A stretch of DNA of 43,233 nucleotides, from contig CAMUHA010000005.1 in assembly GCA_947088515.1 (NCBI GenBank), forward strand, positions 1 through 43,233. Direction: 5' to 3'. Positions 25,174 to 34,047 of the stretch are shown one piece after another. The stretch comes from an uncultured bacterium (GTDB taxonomy: Bacteria; Bacillota; Clostridia; Lachnospirales; Lachnospiraceae). The notes under the pieces were generated by a model that ran no database searches, was not told the DNA's origin, and saw only the letters and a program-made list of their open reading frames with translations. Numbering within the stretch: position 1 is the stretch's first letter; each line of letters starts with the position of its first letter. Made by a program: the position numbers and the translations under genes.

Positions 25174-28100
25174 ATGATGAGTCCAGAGAATTTGAAAAAC
25201 CAGAAGGTCATGGAGGTATTGGAGCTGTTATCGCTCCCGGAGGATGAGCTTACTTACGCGGAAGCCTTCTTTTTGGGGGAGAAGGGGGAAGAGAGTTTAA
25301 CCCAGTTTACTTTTCGTGACCTTTCCGGCATCCCCGCTGATAAGTCGATAAAGCTATTCCGGGATTTGATGAAGAGGGGCAGAAAGGAAGAAATGAGAAG
25401 GCTGTTCCAGATTCTGTTTGCCATAGGGCAGTCTACCTGCTACCAGCTTGTGCCTATGGATATGATGAACACAAACCGTGAAACTTTTGTGTGTGAACCG
25501 GATAAGAAGGCCGCCATTTACGGGACGTTTATTGGACTAAACGCCTATGCCCTGCGGGGGAACACTATAAAAAATCTGATTGATGTGGCGCAGGGAAGTG
25601 CAAAAGTTTTAAAAAGCGCCCTGTCTTATCAGAAAAATTCAATTGAAAATGGCGCTCTGGTTCTCCTTGCCGCTTACTTTATGACCAGGTATCCATGGGT
25701 GAAGGAAAAGAGAGAAAAGAAGAAGGGGAATTTTTTAGAAGGGGTTGGAAAGTTTCTGGGCCTTAAAAATAATGACGATGGGCCGGAAATTTTGATAGCG
25801 CCGGACGATGAGCCGCTTATGAAAAAGTATGAGGATATTATTTTATCCCGTTTTGGAGCTTTATTTGAAAACAAGATGAGCGCCGCTTCTCTTAAGGAAA
25901 TTGTGGAGGCAGTATACAATGACAGGGTAACTGATAAAATCCTGCAGGTTGCAGGAACTGTTGGGGTATCTCCATTTTTGCTGCGGCTGTTTGGAGGAAC
26001 GGCTTACTTAAATTATCCATTGTCGTCAAAGCTTAAAAATATAGTCAGAATATGTCTCTCAGCCCGTGGAAACTGGGTAGTGCCTTCCGGGAAAAATCCT
26101 ATGCTGGATGCTATGGTTTTAATGAGCGAATCCCTTCCTATGAATATTCTGGTAAAAGGCGGAAACTACGATAAGGTTTTTGGAATAGATGCGGAAAGAT
26201 ATATAAGCTGGGCAGCCGGGCGGGGCTGCAGACCGATTTTGAAAGTCCAGCTTAAAAACAATAAAGACGCTTATCTGAAGGTGATGGATAAAGTGGAACT
26301 GGAATCTGTAAACCGGATGTTTGAGGCGGTAAAGGAGCAGGACCCGGTTCTTTATCAAAGTCTTCTGCAACAGAGAAAGCAGCAGGGACACAATAAGGAC
26401 ATGGAAAAGCTGATTGGCGTTTTTGTTGGGAATGATTATAAGAATGCAAATGTTATCAAGGAATATTTAAGGGGAGCGGCATCGGTGGATACCATTTATC
26501 CTATTGCTGACCAGATTAGTCAGCAGTATTACTACGGTGGCGGGAGAGAGCGGAATCTTTTAAGAGACTATATGAAAAACTATCATGATGAGGCATTTTT
26601 CCGCAGATGCCAGATATATATGCTGTTGAAACGCTCCAGTTACTTTTTCCATGAGGATATAAAAGATGGCAATAAAGTAAAACCAAGGAAGGTGAAGGCG
26701 CTTTTTGAAGGATTTGCCATGGAGGGACTGGCAGTATCCTTCCAGCTATCCGGTGTGGTTATGATATATGATGCTTTCTATTTGGGAGACTGGAAAAGTG
26801 ATTTCCTGAAAGGAGCGGAGGAATGCTTTGCTGCCTATATGACTGAAAAAAGAGAGGAAACCATAAATGCCTTTAAGGAGGCGGACGCTGTGGGGCGTTT
26901 CTTTGGTCTGCGGGTTATGAGAAAAGCCGCAGAGGAGAATAAAAAGGAAATCCTTGGCTTTTCACAGGACAATGCAAAGACAGTAAAAGAGGAATTATTA
27001 AATATCCTTTATGAGCAAAAGGGCTGGGAAGAGGAAATGAAGGATTTCCTTCATTCCAAAAAAGCGGCAGAGCGTGAACTGGCTATACGAGTATTGCTTC
27101 GCTGGCAGGAGGGGGAGCGGGATTATAATGAACTGTTCCTGCAGACGTTGGAGCGTGAGAAAAACGCCAAAGTAAGAGGGCTTTTGGAAAATGCCATGAA
27201 GGTGGAAAAAGAAGGCGCTTCCGGCTCCAGAGCGCTGACATGTGAGGATTTGGTAAAAGAGCTTCACAAGGGCGGCAAAAAGCGTACCCTTGCATGGGCT
27301 TATGATACGCCTTTTTCACCGGTACATAAAAAGAACGGGGAGGCGGCGCCGGAAGAATATCTGCAGGCCATTCTACTTTGCTATTCTTATGCAGATGGAT
27401 GCGGAGTTAGTAAAAATGCGGCCATTTTAGCTCAGGACCTTGTACAGGAGGAGCTTGCCGTTTATGTGAATGAATTATTTGACAAGTGGATGGAAGCAGG
27501 AGCGGAGGCAAAGAAGCGCTGGGTGCTTTATGCTTCATCTATCCATGGAGGTTTTGAAATTATCAAAAAACTCCAACACCAGATTCAGGAATGGCCCCAG
27601 AATGCCAGAGGCGCTATTGCCTCAGAAGCCGTCCAGGCGCTTAGCTTAAACCCCCTTCCCCAGGCGCTTCTTATTGTGGATGGAATTTCAAGAAAGTTTA
27701 AATTTAAACAGGTAAAGGCGGCTGCGGGAAAGGCTCTGGAATTTGCAGCCTCCCAGCTTGGTATCAGCCGGGAAGAGTTAGCGGACCGGATTGTGCCGGA
27801 CCTTGGCTTTGATGAAAACATGGAGAGAAAATTTGATTACGGGGAGAGAAGCTTTAAAGTGACTATTACCCCGGCTCTTGAAATTGAGATTTATGACGAA
27901 AACGGAAAGAAGTTAAAAAATATGCCTTCTCCAGGCAAGCGGGATGATGAACAAAAGGCAGCGGCATCTTATGAAGAATTTAAGCAGATGAAAAAACAGA
28001 TGAAGATGACTGTCAGCAGTCAGAAGATGAGACTGGAGATGGCGCTTTCCACAGGAAGAGAATGGAGCGTTGCGGCATGGAAGGAGCTTTTTGTAAAAAA

Positions 28101-28788
28101 TCCGGTTATGCACCAGTTTGCCATTGGCCTTATATGGGGAATATATGAAAACAGGACGCTGGCCCAGAGCTTCCGTTATATGGAAGATGGTTCTTTTAAT
28201 ACGGAGGAGGAAGATGAGTATGAACTTCCTGAAACAGGGCAGATTGGGCTTGTACATCCTATAGAACTGTCACAGGAGTCTTTGGATGCCTGGAAGGGGC
28301 AGCTGGAAGATTATGAAATCAGCCAGCCCCTGGAACAGCTTAATCGTGTTGTTTATAAAATGACAGAGGAAGAAGCGCAGCAGCAGAGACTGGAACGTTT
28401 CGGAGGGTGCGTAATTAACGATTTGTCTCTGGGGGGAAAGCTTACAGGACTTGGCTGGTACCGGGGTTCCGTACAGGACGGGGGAGGATTTTACACCTAT
28501 TACAGGGAAGATACGGAACTTTCCCTTGGAGTGGAGCTTCATTTTTCAGGAAGCTTTGTAGGAGGTGAAAATGACGATGTCATTGTTTATGACGCGCGGT
28601 TCTATAAAGCTGGCACAATTGAAAGAGGAAGCTATAGTTATGATGAGGTAAAGAAGGAAAAAGCATACTTTCTGAGGGAAGTGCCAGAACGGTATTTTAG
28701 TGAAATTGTGTGGCAGCTGACCAAAGCCACGGCATCCAGTCAGGAGAAAGACAAAGACTGGAAAGAGGCAGCGGGAAAATTTATTTGA
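25174..28788 (+). CDS. DUF4132 family protein (YehI/MolR-like)
   Basis: A 1204-residue protein, almost the length of E. coli YehI (1210). The long N-terminal part is helical and repeat-like (HEAT-like segments around residues 620-900). The C-terminal DUF4132 region is recognisable: REWSVAAWKELFVKNPVMHQ, FRYMEDGSFNTEEED, IGLVHPIELSQESLDAWK and QPLEQLNRVVYKMTEEEA. The E. coli homologue was once linked to molybdate regulation (molR), but its true role is unclear. GGAGG lies eight bases before ATG 25174. This gene completes the five-part Yeh set. Confidence 0.9.
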   Translation: MMSPENLKNQKVMEVLELLSLPEDELTYAEAFFLGEKGEESLTQFTFRDLSGIPADKSIKLFRDLMKRGRKEEMRRLFQILFAIGQSTCYQLVPMDMMNTNRETFVCEPDKKAAIYGTFIGLNAYALRGNTIKNLIDVAQGSAKVLKSALSYQKNSIENGALVLLAAYFMTRYPWVKEKREKKKGNFLEGVGKFLGLKNNDDGPEILIAPDDEPLMKKYEDIILSRFGALFENKMSAASLKEIVEAVYNDRVTDKILQVAGTVGVSPFLLRLFGGTAYLNYPLSSKLKNIVRICLSARGNWVVPSGKNPMLDAMVLMSESLPMNILVKGGNYDKVFGIDAERYISWAAGRGCRPILKVQLKNNKDAYLKVMDKVELESVNRMFEAVKEQDPVLYQSLLQQRKQQGHNKDMEKLIGVFVGNDYKNANVIKEYLRGAASVDTIYPIADQISQQYYYGGGRERNLLRDYMKNYHDEAFFRRCQIYMLLKRSSYFFHEDIKDGNKVKPRKVKALFEGFAMEGLAVSFQLSGVVMIYDAFYLGDWKSDFLKGAEECFAAYMTEKREETINAFKEADAVGRFFGLRVMRKAAEENKKEILGFSQDNAKTVKEELLNILYEQKGWEEEMKDFLHSKKAAERELAIRVLLRWQEGERDYNELFLQTLEREKNAKVRGLLENAMKVEKEGASGSRALTCEDLVKELHKGGKKRTLAWAYDTPFSPVHKKNGEAAPEEYLQAILLCYSYADGCGVSKNAAILAQDLVQEELAVYVNELFDKWMEAGAEAKKRWVLYASSIHGGFEIIKKLQHQIQEWPQNARGAIASEAVQALSLNPLPQALLIVDGISRKFKFKQVKAAAGKALEFAASQLGISREELADRIVPDLGFDENMERKFDYGERSFKVTITPALEIEIYDENGKKLKNMPSPGKRDDEQKAAASYEEFKQMKKQMKMTVSSQKMRLEMALSTGREWSVAAWKELFVKNPVMHQFAIGLIWGIYENRTLAQSFRYMEDGSFNTEEEDEYELPETGQIGLVHPIELSQESLDAWKGQLEDYEISQPLEQLNRVVYKMTEEEAQQQRLERFGGCVINDLSLGGKLTGLGWYRGSVQDGGGFYTYYREDTELSLGVELHFSGSFVGGENDDVIVYDARFYKAGTIERGSYSYDEVKKEKAYFLREVPERYFSEIVWQLTKATASSQEKDKDWKEAAGKFI

Positions 28789-28820
28789 TGTCGATATTTT
28801 TTTACAGGGAGCAAATATTT

Positions 28821-29549
28821 ATGAAGCACAAAGACCATTATAATGATGAATACATTATCAGCCTTTCTCAAAAGATACTCCATGTGATGCCGGACTTTGA
28901 TGAAAAAACTTTTTGCCATTCTTTAGTTGGCAGGTTAGATGACAAAGAATTATTTGCAAGGTTTGACTGTATAGTGGATGCTATGGAAGAAAGCATGGTG
29001 AGGGATTATTCAAAGAATATACAGGCATTTTTTGACATGTTGGGTCCTGAATTAGAAAAGCCGGAAGGAATGTTCAATTTTGGATGGTGGCTATGGCCTG
29101 TTGGCAGGTATGTTGAACGGTATGGAAATGAGGATTGGATGTTATCTCTTTCATTTATAAAAGAATTAACAAAGAGATTTACTGGGGAATTTGCTATCCG
29201 CCCTTTACTGCAGGAGCATCCAAAGGAAGTAATGGATGAGCTGATTAAATGGACAACTGATAAAAATGTTCATGTCAGGAGGCTTGCAAGTGAAGGAGTT
29301 AGAATAAGGCTGCCCTGGTCGCAAAAATTATTTGTTGCATTAGATGAATTTGAAAGATATACAATCATTCTCACAAACTTAAAAGATGACCCGGAAAAAT
29401 TTGTCCAAAAAAGTGTTGGGAATAATCTTAATGACTTGTATAAAGACGACCCCCGGAAAGCGGATTTTATTATTTCACAATGGGAGAAAACGGGGAAGAG
29501 TAAGGCGCAGGACTGGATTATTAAACACGGAAGAAGAAATCAAAAATAA
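28821..29549 (+). CDS. DNA alkylation repair protein, AlkC/AlkD-like HEAT-repeat glycosylase
   Basis: A protein of about 242 residues. Helical HEAT-like repeats run throughout; the C-terminal part has VRRLASEGVRIRLPW and VQKSVGNNLNDLYKDDP, ending in DWIIKHGRR. These are hallmarks of AlkC-type DNA glycosylases that remove alkylated bases. I prefer ATG 28821, which has GGGAG upstream; ATG 28788 overlaps the stop of the DUF4132 gene and would add 11 residues. The near-zero spacing suggests it is the last gene of the Yeh-like operon. Confidence 0.85.
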   Translation: MKHKDHYNDEYIISLSQKILHVMPDFDEKTFCHSLVGRLDDKELFARFDCIVDAMEESMVRDYSKNIQAFFDMLGPELEKPEGMFNFGWWLWPVGRYVERYGNEDWMLSLSFIKELTKRFTGEFAIRPLLQEHPKEVMDELIKWTTDKNVHVRRLASEGVRIRLPWSQKLFVALDEFERYTIILTNLKDDPEKFVQKSVGNNLNDLYKDDPRKADFIISQWEKTGKSKAQDWIIKHGRRNQK

Positions 29550-29616
29550 TCTTTTCTAAGCAGGGGATGGACGCACCTGCAACATTTGAACCGGATTTAG
29601 AGCCGCCGCAGTATTG

Positions 29617-29645
29617 TTGACTATTAAACATTTAGTGTGTACAAT
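29617..29645 (+). promoter_or_regulatory. Strong sigma-A-type promoter of the LytTR regulator gene
   Basis: TTGACT (29617-29622), a 17-base spacer and TACAAT (29640-29645). It lies about 35 bases before the start codon and is one of the best promoters in the window. Confidence 0.8.
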
Positions 29646-29680
29646 AGGATTGCACAATGAAGGTATGCGGAGGTATAACT

Positions 29681-30412
29681 ATGTATTTAATAGCGCTTTG
29701 TGATGACGATAAGGCAGAGCTAAATAAAACAGAACGTCTGCTTGCAGCTTACCGCAGAAGACGTCCGGCATATGAGTTTGTTGTTGAGCGTTTTGAAAGT
29801 GCGGAAGATATGCTCTGCATGGCAAGGGAAAAAACTTATGTGCCCGATTTACTGATATTGGATATATATATGCCGGAAAAGCTAGGGACTACAGTGGCCA
29901 AAGAGTTTAGGGGAATGGGAAACGAAGGACGGATTATTTTCCTTACTTCATCTGTGGAACATGCGCTGGAAGCCTTTCGGGTAAACGCCGCACAGTATCT
30001 GGTAAAACCAGTTTCAGAAAAAGAGCTGTTTCCGGTACTGGACAGCATTATGAGCCATCTGGACGAGGAAAGAAAAAAATATCTGTTGCTTCGTATTAAT
30101 GGGCGGATTTGCCGGGTGGCGATCAATAATATTGTATATTGTGAGGCCCAGGGAAAATGTCAGTGTTTGCATTTTTTTGACGGAACAACATCTTTACTTC
30201 GCATGACCATGTCTGAGATTTTCAGGATGCTTTCCGGCTATAGGGAATTTGTAAAGGCAGGGATTTCCTATATAGTGAATCTGGGACATGTGGAAAGCCT
30301 GAATGCGCAGGAGATGAAGATGGATAATGGAAAAATAATTTTTCTGCCCAGAGGCTCCTACCAGTCCTTAAGAGAACAGTATTTTCAGTATTATTGTGAA
30401 GAATCGTCATAG
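29681..30412 (+). CDS. LytTR-type response regulator (AgrA-like)
   Basis: A 243-residue protein from ATG 29681, which follows a GGAGG site by eight bases. The receiver has CDDD at the start, the phosphoacceptor D61 in LLILDIYMPE and K109 in YLVKPVSEKE. Residues about 135-243 are a LytTR DNA-binding domain (INNIVYCEAQGKCQCLHFF, then FLPRGSYQSLREQYFQYY). Such regulators control peptide signalling, competence or surface functions. The likely partner is the AgrC-like kinase at 31509, separated from it by a terminator and two other genes. Confidence 0.92.
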   Translation: MYLIALCDDDKAELNKTERLLAAYRRRRPAYEFVVERFESAEDMLCMAREKTYVPDLLILDIYMPEKLGTTVAKEFRGMGNEGRIIFLTSSVEHALEAFRVNAAQYLVKPVSEKELFPVLDSIMSHLDEERKKYLLLRINGRICRVAINNIVYCEAQGKCQCLHFFDGTTSLLRMTMSEIFRMLSGYREFVKAGISYIVNLGHVESLNAQEMKMDNGKIIFLPRGSYQSLREQYFQYYCEESS

Positions 30413-30443
30413 TATTTTGGCAGTATAATAATGAATAAGCTTG

Positions 30444-30481
30444 CTGGATAGTATATATATGGTGTACTATCCAGTTTTTTT
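30444..30481 (+). terminator. Rho-independent terminator after the LytTR gene
   Basis: CTGGATAGTA (30444-30453) pairs perfectly with TACTATCCAG (30465-30474), followed by seven T. Confidence 0.9.
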
Positions 30482-30605
30482 GTATACGGATGTGGAGAAT
30501 AACACTTTAGTCTGACAAAGTATACCGGAAAAAATGTAATCTGTTCCAGAGATATCTCTAAAAAGACTATTTTATGATATATTATGATATGCAGTAAGAC
30601 AAATT

Positions 30606-31316
30606 ATGTTGAACAGAAGTAGGAGTGTTGGACACTGGATGATACAAAAGAACAATATAATTTTACTGGATGTGATTAAGGCAACAGCGTTTATACTTGC
30701 AGTTGGATATCTGGTCTGCACAGTTGCAGACGTGCAGTCAAAGCCTTGTCTTTGTGAAAAAATGTCTGTAGCAGAAAATGCTTTTTCAAACGCCTTATCA
30801 ATATCTTATGAGGGCAGTATCATGGGTGGAGTCTGTGTCAGAATGGAAAATAAGAATGATAAGGCACAAAAAACAGGGATGAGGGCGTCAAAACGTGGGA
30901 TAAACTTAAGGGATAGCCGGGAAAAGCAGCGTTGGAATTGTTCGCTTACAGAAGGCGAGTACGAATTGCTATCCCGGCTTGTGGCGGCGGAGGCAGAGAA
31001 CCAGAGCTTTGAGGCGCAATATATGATTGCCTGTGTGGTGGAGAACAGAGTCCGGTCAGAATATTTTCCTGACACTTTATCAGGGGTAATATGGCAAAGT
31101 GAACCGTCAAAACAGTTCAGCGCTATGTGGAATGGGAGATATGGAAAGTGCAGTGCAACAGAACGAAGCCATGGGGCGGTGCGGTATATGGCTGAACATG
31201 GAAACAGACTTCCGGAAGAGGTTTTGTATTTTACCTCATGTGGATATCTGCCCGGAACAAAGCCGTACAGACAAGTGGACAATATCTATTTCAGCTGCCG
31301 GGAGGGAATGGAGTAA
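30606..31316 (+). CDS. SleB-like cell-wall hydrolase, membrane-anchored
   Basis: A 236-residue protein. Residues about 18-40 (IILLDVIKATAFILAVGYLV) are a signal anchor. From about 115 (LTEGEYELLSRLVAAEAENQ) comes a hydrolase-2 (SleB/CwlJ) domain with the conserved glutamate in AAEAE, then VVENRVRSEYFPDTLSGVIW, FSAMWNGRY and a final YFTSCGYLPGTKPYRQVDNIYF. These enzymes cleave peptidoglycan glycan strands, in spores or vegetative walls. ATG 30606 has no clear ribosome site; ATG 30639, in frame, follows an AGGAG at long spacing and may be the real start. Its stop overlaps the next start (TAATG). Confidence 0.85.
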   Translation: MLNRSRSVGHWMIQKNNIILLDVIKATAFILAVGYLVCTVADVQSKPCLCEKMSVAENAFSNALSISYEGSIMGGVCVRMENKNDKAQKTGMRASKRGINLRDSREKQRWNCSLTEGEYELLSRLVAAEAENQSFEAQYMIACVVENRVRSEYFPDTLSGVIWQSEPSKQFSAMWNGRYGKCSATERSHGAVRYMAEHGNRLPEEVLYFTSCGYLPGTKPYRQVDNIYFSCREGME

Positions 31317-31504
31317 TGGGATACTTAAGAAAAAATTGCTTTTGGATTATTATTGGAGTTCTTCTTACTGCCAAAGCGGTACAATATGCGTATGAGATAC
31401 GAGGTTATATGGCATATGGAGGGGAATGGATGGTATTGCCTTTTATCCTGCAAATGGTGGAGCTGATAGGAAGCGGCAGGGAGATTTGGAAGAGGGAAAG
31501 GTGA
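31316..31504 (+). CDS. Small membrane protein between hydrolase and sensor kinase
   Basis: A 62-residue protein beginning MGYLRKNCFWIIIGVLLTA, with one clear membrane helix at residues 8-25 and a second hydrophobic patch at about 40-52. The start codon shares a base with the previous stop (TAATG), indicating coupling. It lies four bases before the kinase gene. Its size and position recall small partners of sensor kinases, but it lacks the features of an AgrD peptide precursor. No family recognised. Confidence 0.6.
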   Translation: MGYLRKNCFWIIIGVLLTAKAVQYAYEIRGYMAYGGEWMVLPFILQMVELIGSGREIWKRER

Positions 31505-31508
31505 GGAT

Positions 31509-32828
31509 ATGCTGGGCGGTTCTGTGATTATAGCAGCCATCCGGTTTGTGCTAAGTATAATTGGAACGACAATTTTATTTGCGCTTCTGGATGAGCCACG
31601 GTTTGAAAGAAAAAAAATGATACTTTATTATAGTTGTTTTTGTGTGGTTGTGACAATTCCTTCCTGTATCTGGTATTATCTGGACCATGCAAGCTGTATT
31701 CGTATGGTGGCATTTACCATATTTGTTTTGTTCTCTGTTTTTTCAATTTTTTTGAGCAGCAGCCGTATCTATTTGACTTTATATAAACTTGCGCTTACCT
31801 TTTATCTGATGGCGGTGTTTGTAGTTGGAGGAATAGAGATTTCCTATATCTTCTTTAATGGGAATGTATGGGCGGATATTATTTCCCGTGTGCTTCTTAT
31901 ATGGGCAATGGCATATTTTATTTCAAAAAATCTGAAAGATTCAATTAAAAGTTTTGGCGTTTATGTGGAAAGCGAACTGGATCAGTTTAGCATTACGGTT
32001 TTGATTATCAGCATTTTGTTTGGAATTGGTGTGGTTTTCCGCTCACCAGGCGAAGCGTTTAAAGTCCAGAATCTTTTTCAGATTATGGTTAATTTTTTCC
32101 TTACAGGGGCTTTACAGCTTATGGTATTCCGGCTATATCTGCACATTGGAAAAGAAGGGGAATACCTAAAGGAAAACCAGCTTATGCAGATGAACCACAG
32201 ACTCCTTGAGCGGCAGATAGAACTTTTGGAGGAGTCAGTGGAGTCAGGCAGACGTATCCGTCACGATACCAGACACCATAATCTGGTGATAGCCGAATAT
32301 GTAAGGCGGGGACAGAGTGAGGAATTGCTGAAATATTTAAAGGAATATGAACAGGAGCTGGATAAAGGCGTTATGGCGGTAATCTGTGAAAATACCGTAG
32401 TCAACAACATTCTTGCAGCATATACAAGAAAAGCGGAAAGAGAACAGATAAAGGTGACTTTGGATGTGGAAATGGAGAAGGAGTCTGGCATAGCGGATAT
32501 TGATATGGTTACAATATTGTCAAACGCCTATGAAAATGCCATTTATGGCTGTCTGGAAGCACGGAAACAGTCAAAGGAGAGGGAATGTCTTATCAACCTG
32601 CTGGTGAAAAGAAAGAAAGGCAAACTGGTTATCTGCTGCAGCAATACCTGCAGAATGGACATGGATTTTAAGAAAGGACAGCCAAAGCCGGAATTTACAG
32701 GAGGGGTTGGCATTTCCAGCATAATAAAGACGGCTGAAAACTATGAGGGAGAGACGGATTTTAGAAATGATAACGGCATATTTATTTTCCGTCTGATTAT
32801 GAACATTCCCCAGACGGAAGAAAATTAA
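31509..32828 (+). CDS. GHKL sensor histidine kinase (AgrC-like)
   Basis: A 439-residue protein. The first 220 residues hold about six membrane helices. The dimerisation helix has the phosphorylated histidine H252 in RIRHDTRHHN. The kinase part has the N box NAYENAIYGC and a late GGVGISSI motif, typical of the GHKL subfamily that partners with LytTR regulators. A short AGG ribosome site precedes ATG 31509. The signal is unknown and no peptide-processing AgrB gene is in the window. Confidence 0.9.
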   Translation: MLGGSVIIAAIRFVLSIIGTTILFALLDEPRFERKKMILYYSCFCVVVTIPSCIWYYLDHASCIRMVAFTIFVLFSVFSIFLSSSRIYLTLYKLALTFYLMAVFVVGGIEISYIFFNGNVWADIISRVLLIWAMAYFISKNLKDSIKSFGVYVESELDQFSITVLIISILFGIGVVFRSPGEAFKVQNLFQIMVNFFLTGALQLMVFRLYLHIGKEGEYLKENQLMQMNHRLLERQIELLEESVESGRRIRHDTRHHNLVIAEYVRRGQSEELLKYLKEYEQELDKGVMAVICENTVVNNILAAYTRKAEREQIKVTLDVEMEKESGIADIDMVTILSNAYENAIYGCLEARKQSKERECLINLLVKRKKGKLVICCSNTCRMDMDFKKGQPKPEFTGGVGISSIIKTAENYEGETDFRNDNGIFIFRLIMNIPQTEEN

Positions 32829-32989
32829 AATTAAAAAACGGAAAATAAACATAAGATGAATAGCTTTCTGCTGCTTTATGAGTTAAAATATATAAACAGA
32901 CTTATTTGAACCTCGCGTCAGTCGCCAAATGTCTGCAGGCAGTCACTTGGCTTGCTGCACGCGGGAATAACACGGGCATCTGCAAAATG

Positions 32990-33008
32990 CAAAGCACGGT
33001 GTGCTTTG
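32990..33008 (+). repeat. Short perfect hairpin upstream of the DUF362 gene
   Basis: CAAAGCAC (32990-32997) pairs with GTGCTTTG (33001-33008) around GGT. It is not followed by T, so it is unlikely to be a terminator. It may be an operator or a leader hairpin in the 243-base spacer, where I see nothing else convincing. Confidence 0.4.
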
Positions 33009-33071
33009 ATGGCGTAAAATCAGCATTGCGTTTGCAGTCCTGACATTAGAAAGGGGCAGAAAGGAGCCAAA

Positions 33072-33956
33072 ATGGAAAAAGCGAAAGTATTTTTTACCAA
33101 AAAGATTACACCGGAAATAGTAGTTGAAATGTACAAAAAGCTGGAAAAGAACCTGCCTGGAAAGGTAGCGGTGAAAGTGCATTCCGGGGAAGAGGGAAAC
33201 CAGAATTTTCTCCGCCCGGAGTTTATGCTTCCTATGGTAGAACTGGTTAAGGGAACGGTTGTGGAATGCAATACAGCATATGAGGGAGCTAGAAACTCTA
33301 CCGGAAAACACCAAAAACTGATGCAGGACCATGGGTGGACGAAATATTTTCAGGTTGATATTATGGACGCCGAAGGGCCGGATATGGTACTGCCCATCAG
33401 GGGAGGGAAAGTCTTAAAAGAAAATTATGTGGGAAAAAATATAGCAGCCTATGATTCCCTTCTGGTGCTTTCACATTTTAAAGGACATCCGGCGGGAGGG
33501 TATGGCGGCGCAATCAAGCAGCTTTCCATTGGATGCGCTTCCAGTGTGGGAAAATCCCTGATTCATTCCGGCGGTTTTACCGGGGACCAGACAATTGTAT
33601 GGGACCATATGGCCCAACAGGATGTTTTCTGTGAAGCTATGGCAGATGCAGCGGGCAGTGTGATGGAATATTTTAAGGGAAATACCGCTTTTGTAAATAT
33701 GATGTGTAATTTATCTGTGGACTGTGACTGCTGCGCAGTGGCGGAAGACCCTTGTATGAAAGATATTGGAGTTCTCTCTTCTCTTGACCCGGTTGCGTTG
33801 GACCAGGCATGTATGGACCTGATTTACCAGTCTAAGGACCCAGGCAGAGAACATTTTTTGCAAAGAGTAGAGTCCCTTCATGGCACACATACAATTGATG
33901 TGGCAGCTATGCTGGGATATGGCACAAAGGAATATGAACTGATTTGTGTGGATTAA
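33072..33956 (+). CDS. DUF362 family protein
   Basis: A 294-residue DUF362 protein. Typical segments are VAVKVHSGEEGNQNFLRPEF, VECNTAYEGARNST, LLVLSHFKGHPAGGYGGAIK and GVLSSLDPVALDQACMDLI. The ferredoxin domain often fused to this family is absent, but a cysteine-rich stretch (MCNLSVDCDCCAVAEDPC) may bind metal or a cluster. The biochemical role of the family is not settled. AAAGGAG lies close before the start codon. Confidence 0.88.
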   Translation: MEKAKVFFTKKITPEIVVEMYKKLEKNLPGKVAVKVHSGEEGNQNFLRPEFMLPMVELVKGTVVECNTAYEGARNSTGKHQKLMQDHGWTKYFQVDIMDAEGPDMVLPIRGGKVLKENYVGKNIAAYDSLLVLSHFKGHPAGGYGGAIKQLSIGCASSVGKSLIHSGGFTGDQTIVWDHMAQQDVFCEAMADAAGSVMEYFKGNTAFVNMMCNLSVDCDCCAVAEDPCMKDIGVLSSLDPVALDQACMDLIYQSKDPGREHFLQRVESLHGTHTIDVAAMLGYGTKEYELICVD

Positions 33957-34009
33957 GGCTGGGCGCAAAGATGCTGCATGGACAGACACCACAATCAAAA
34001 ACTCCAATA

Positions 34010-34025
34010 TATTGTTATAACAATA
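34010..34025. promoter_or_regulatory. 16-bp perfect palindrome upstream of the ferritin-like gene
   Basis: TATTGTTATAACAATA is its own reverse complement. It lies 22 bases before the ferritin-like start codon, a fitting place for an operator. The sequence resembles AT-rich boxes bound by Fur/PerR-type repressors only loosely, so the regulator is not assigned. Confidence 0.5.
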
Positions 34026-34047
34026 GTATATTTAGGAGAAATCATGT

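Noticed and set aside
25035..25247. A 70-codon frame between the small helical gene and the DUF4132 gene
   Set aside because: It spans the 22-bp duplication and overlaps the start of the large gene; no ribosome site or recognisable family.
30548..30559. 12-base palindrome AGAGATATCTCT upstream of the SleB-like gene
   Set aside because: It is short, single-copy in view and not placed on a recognisable promoter, so I could not support it as a site.
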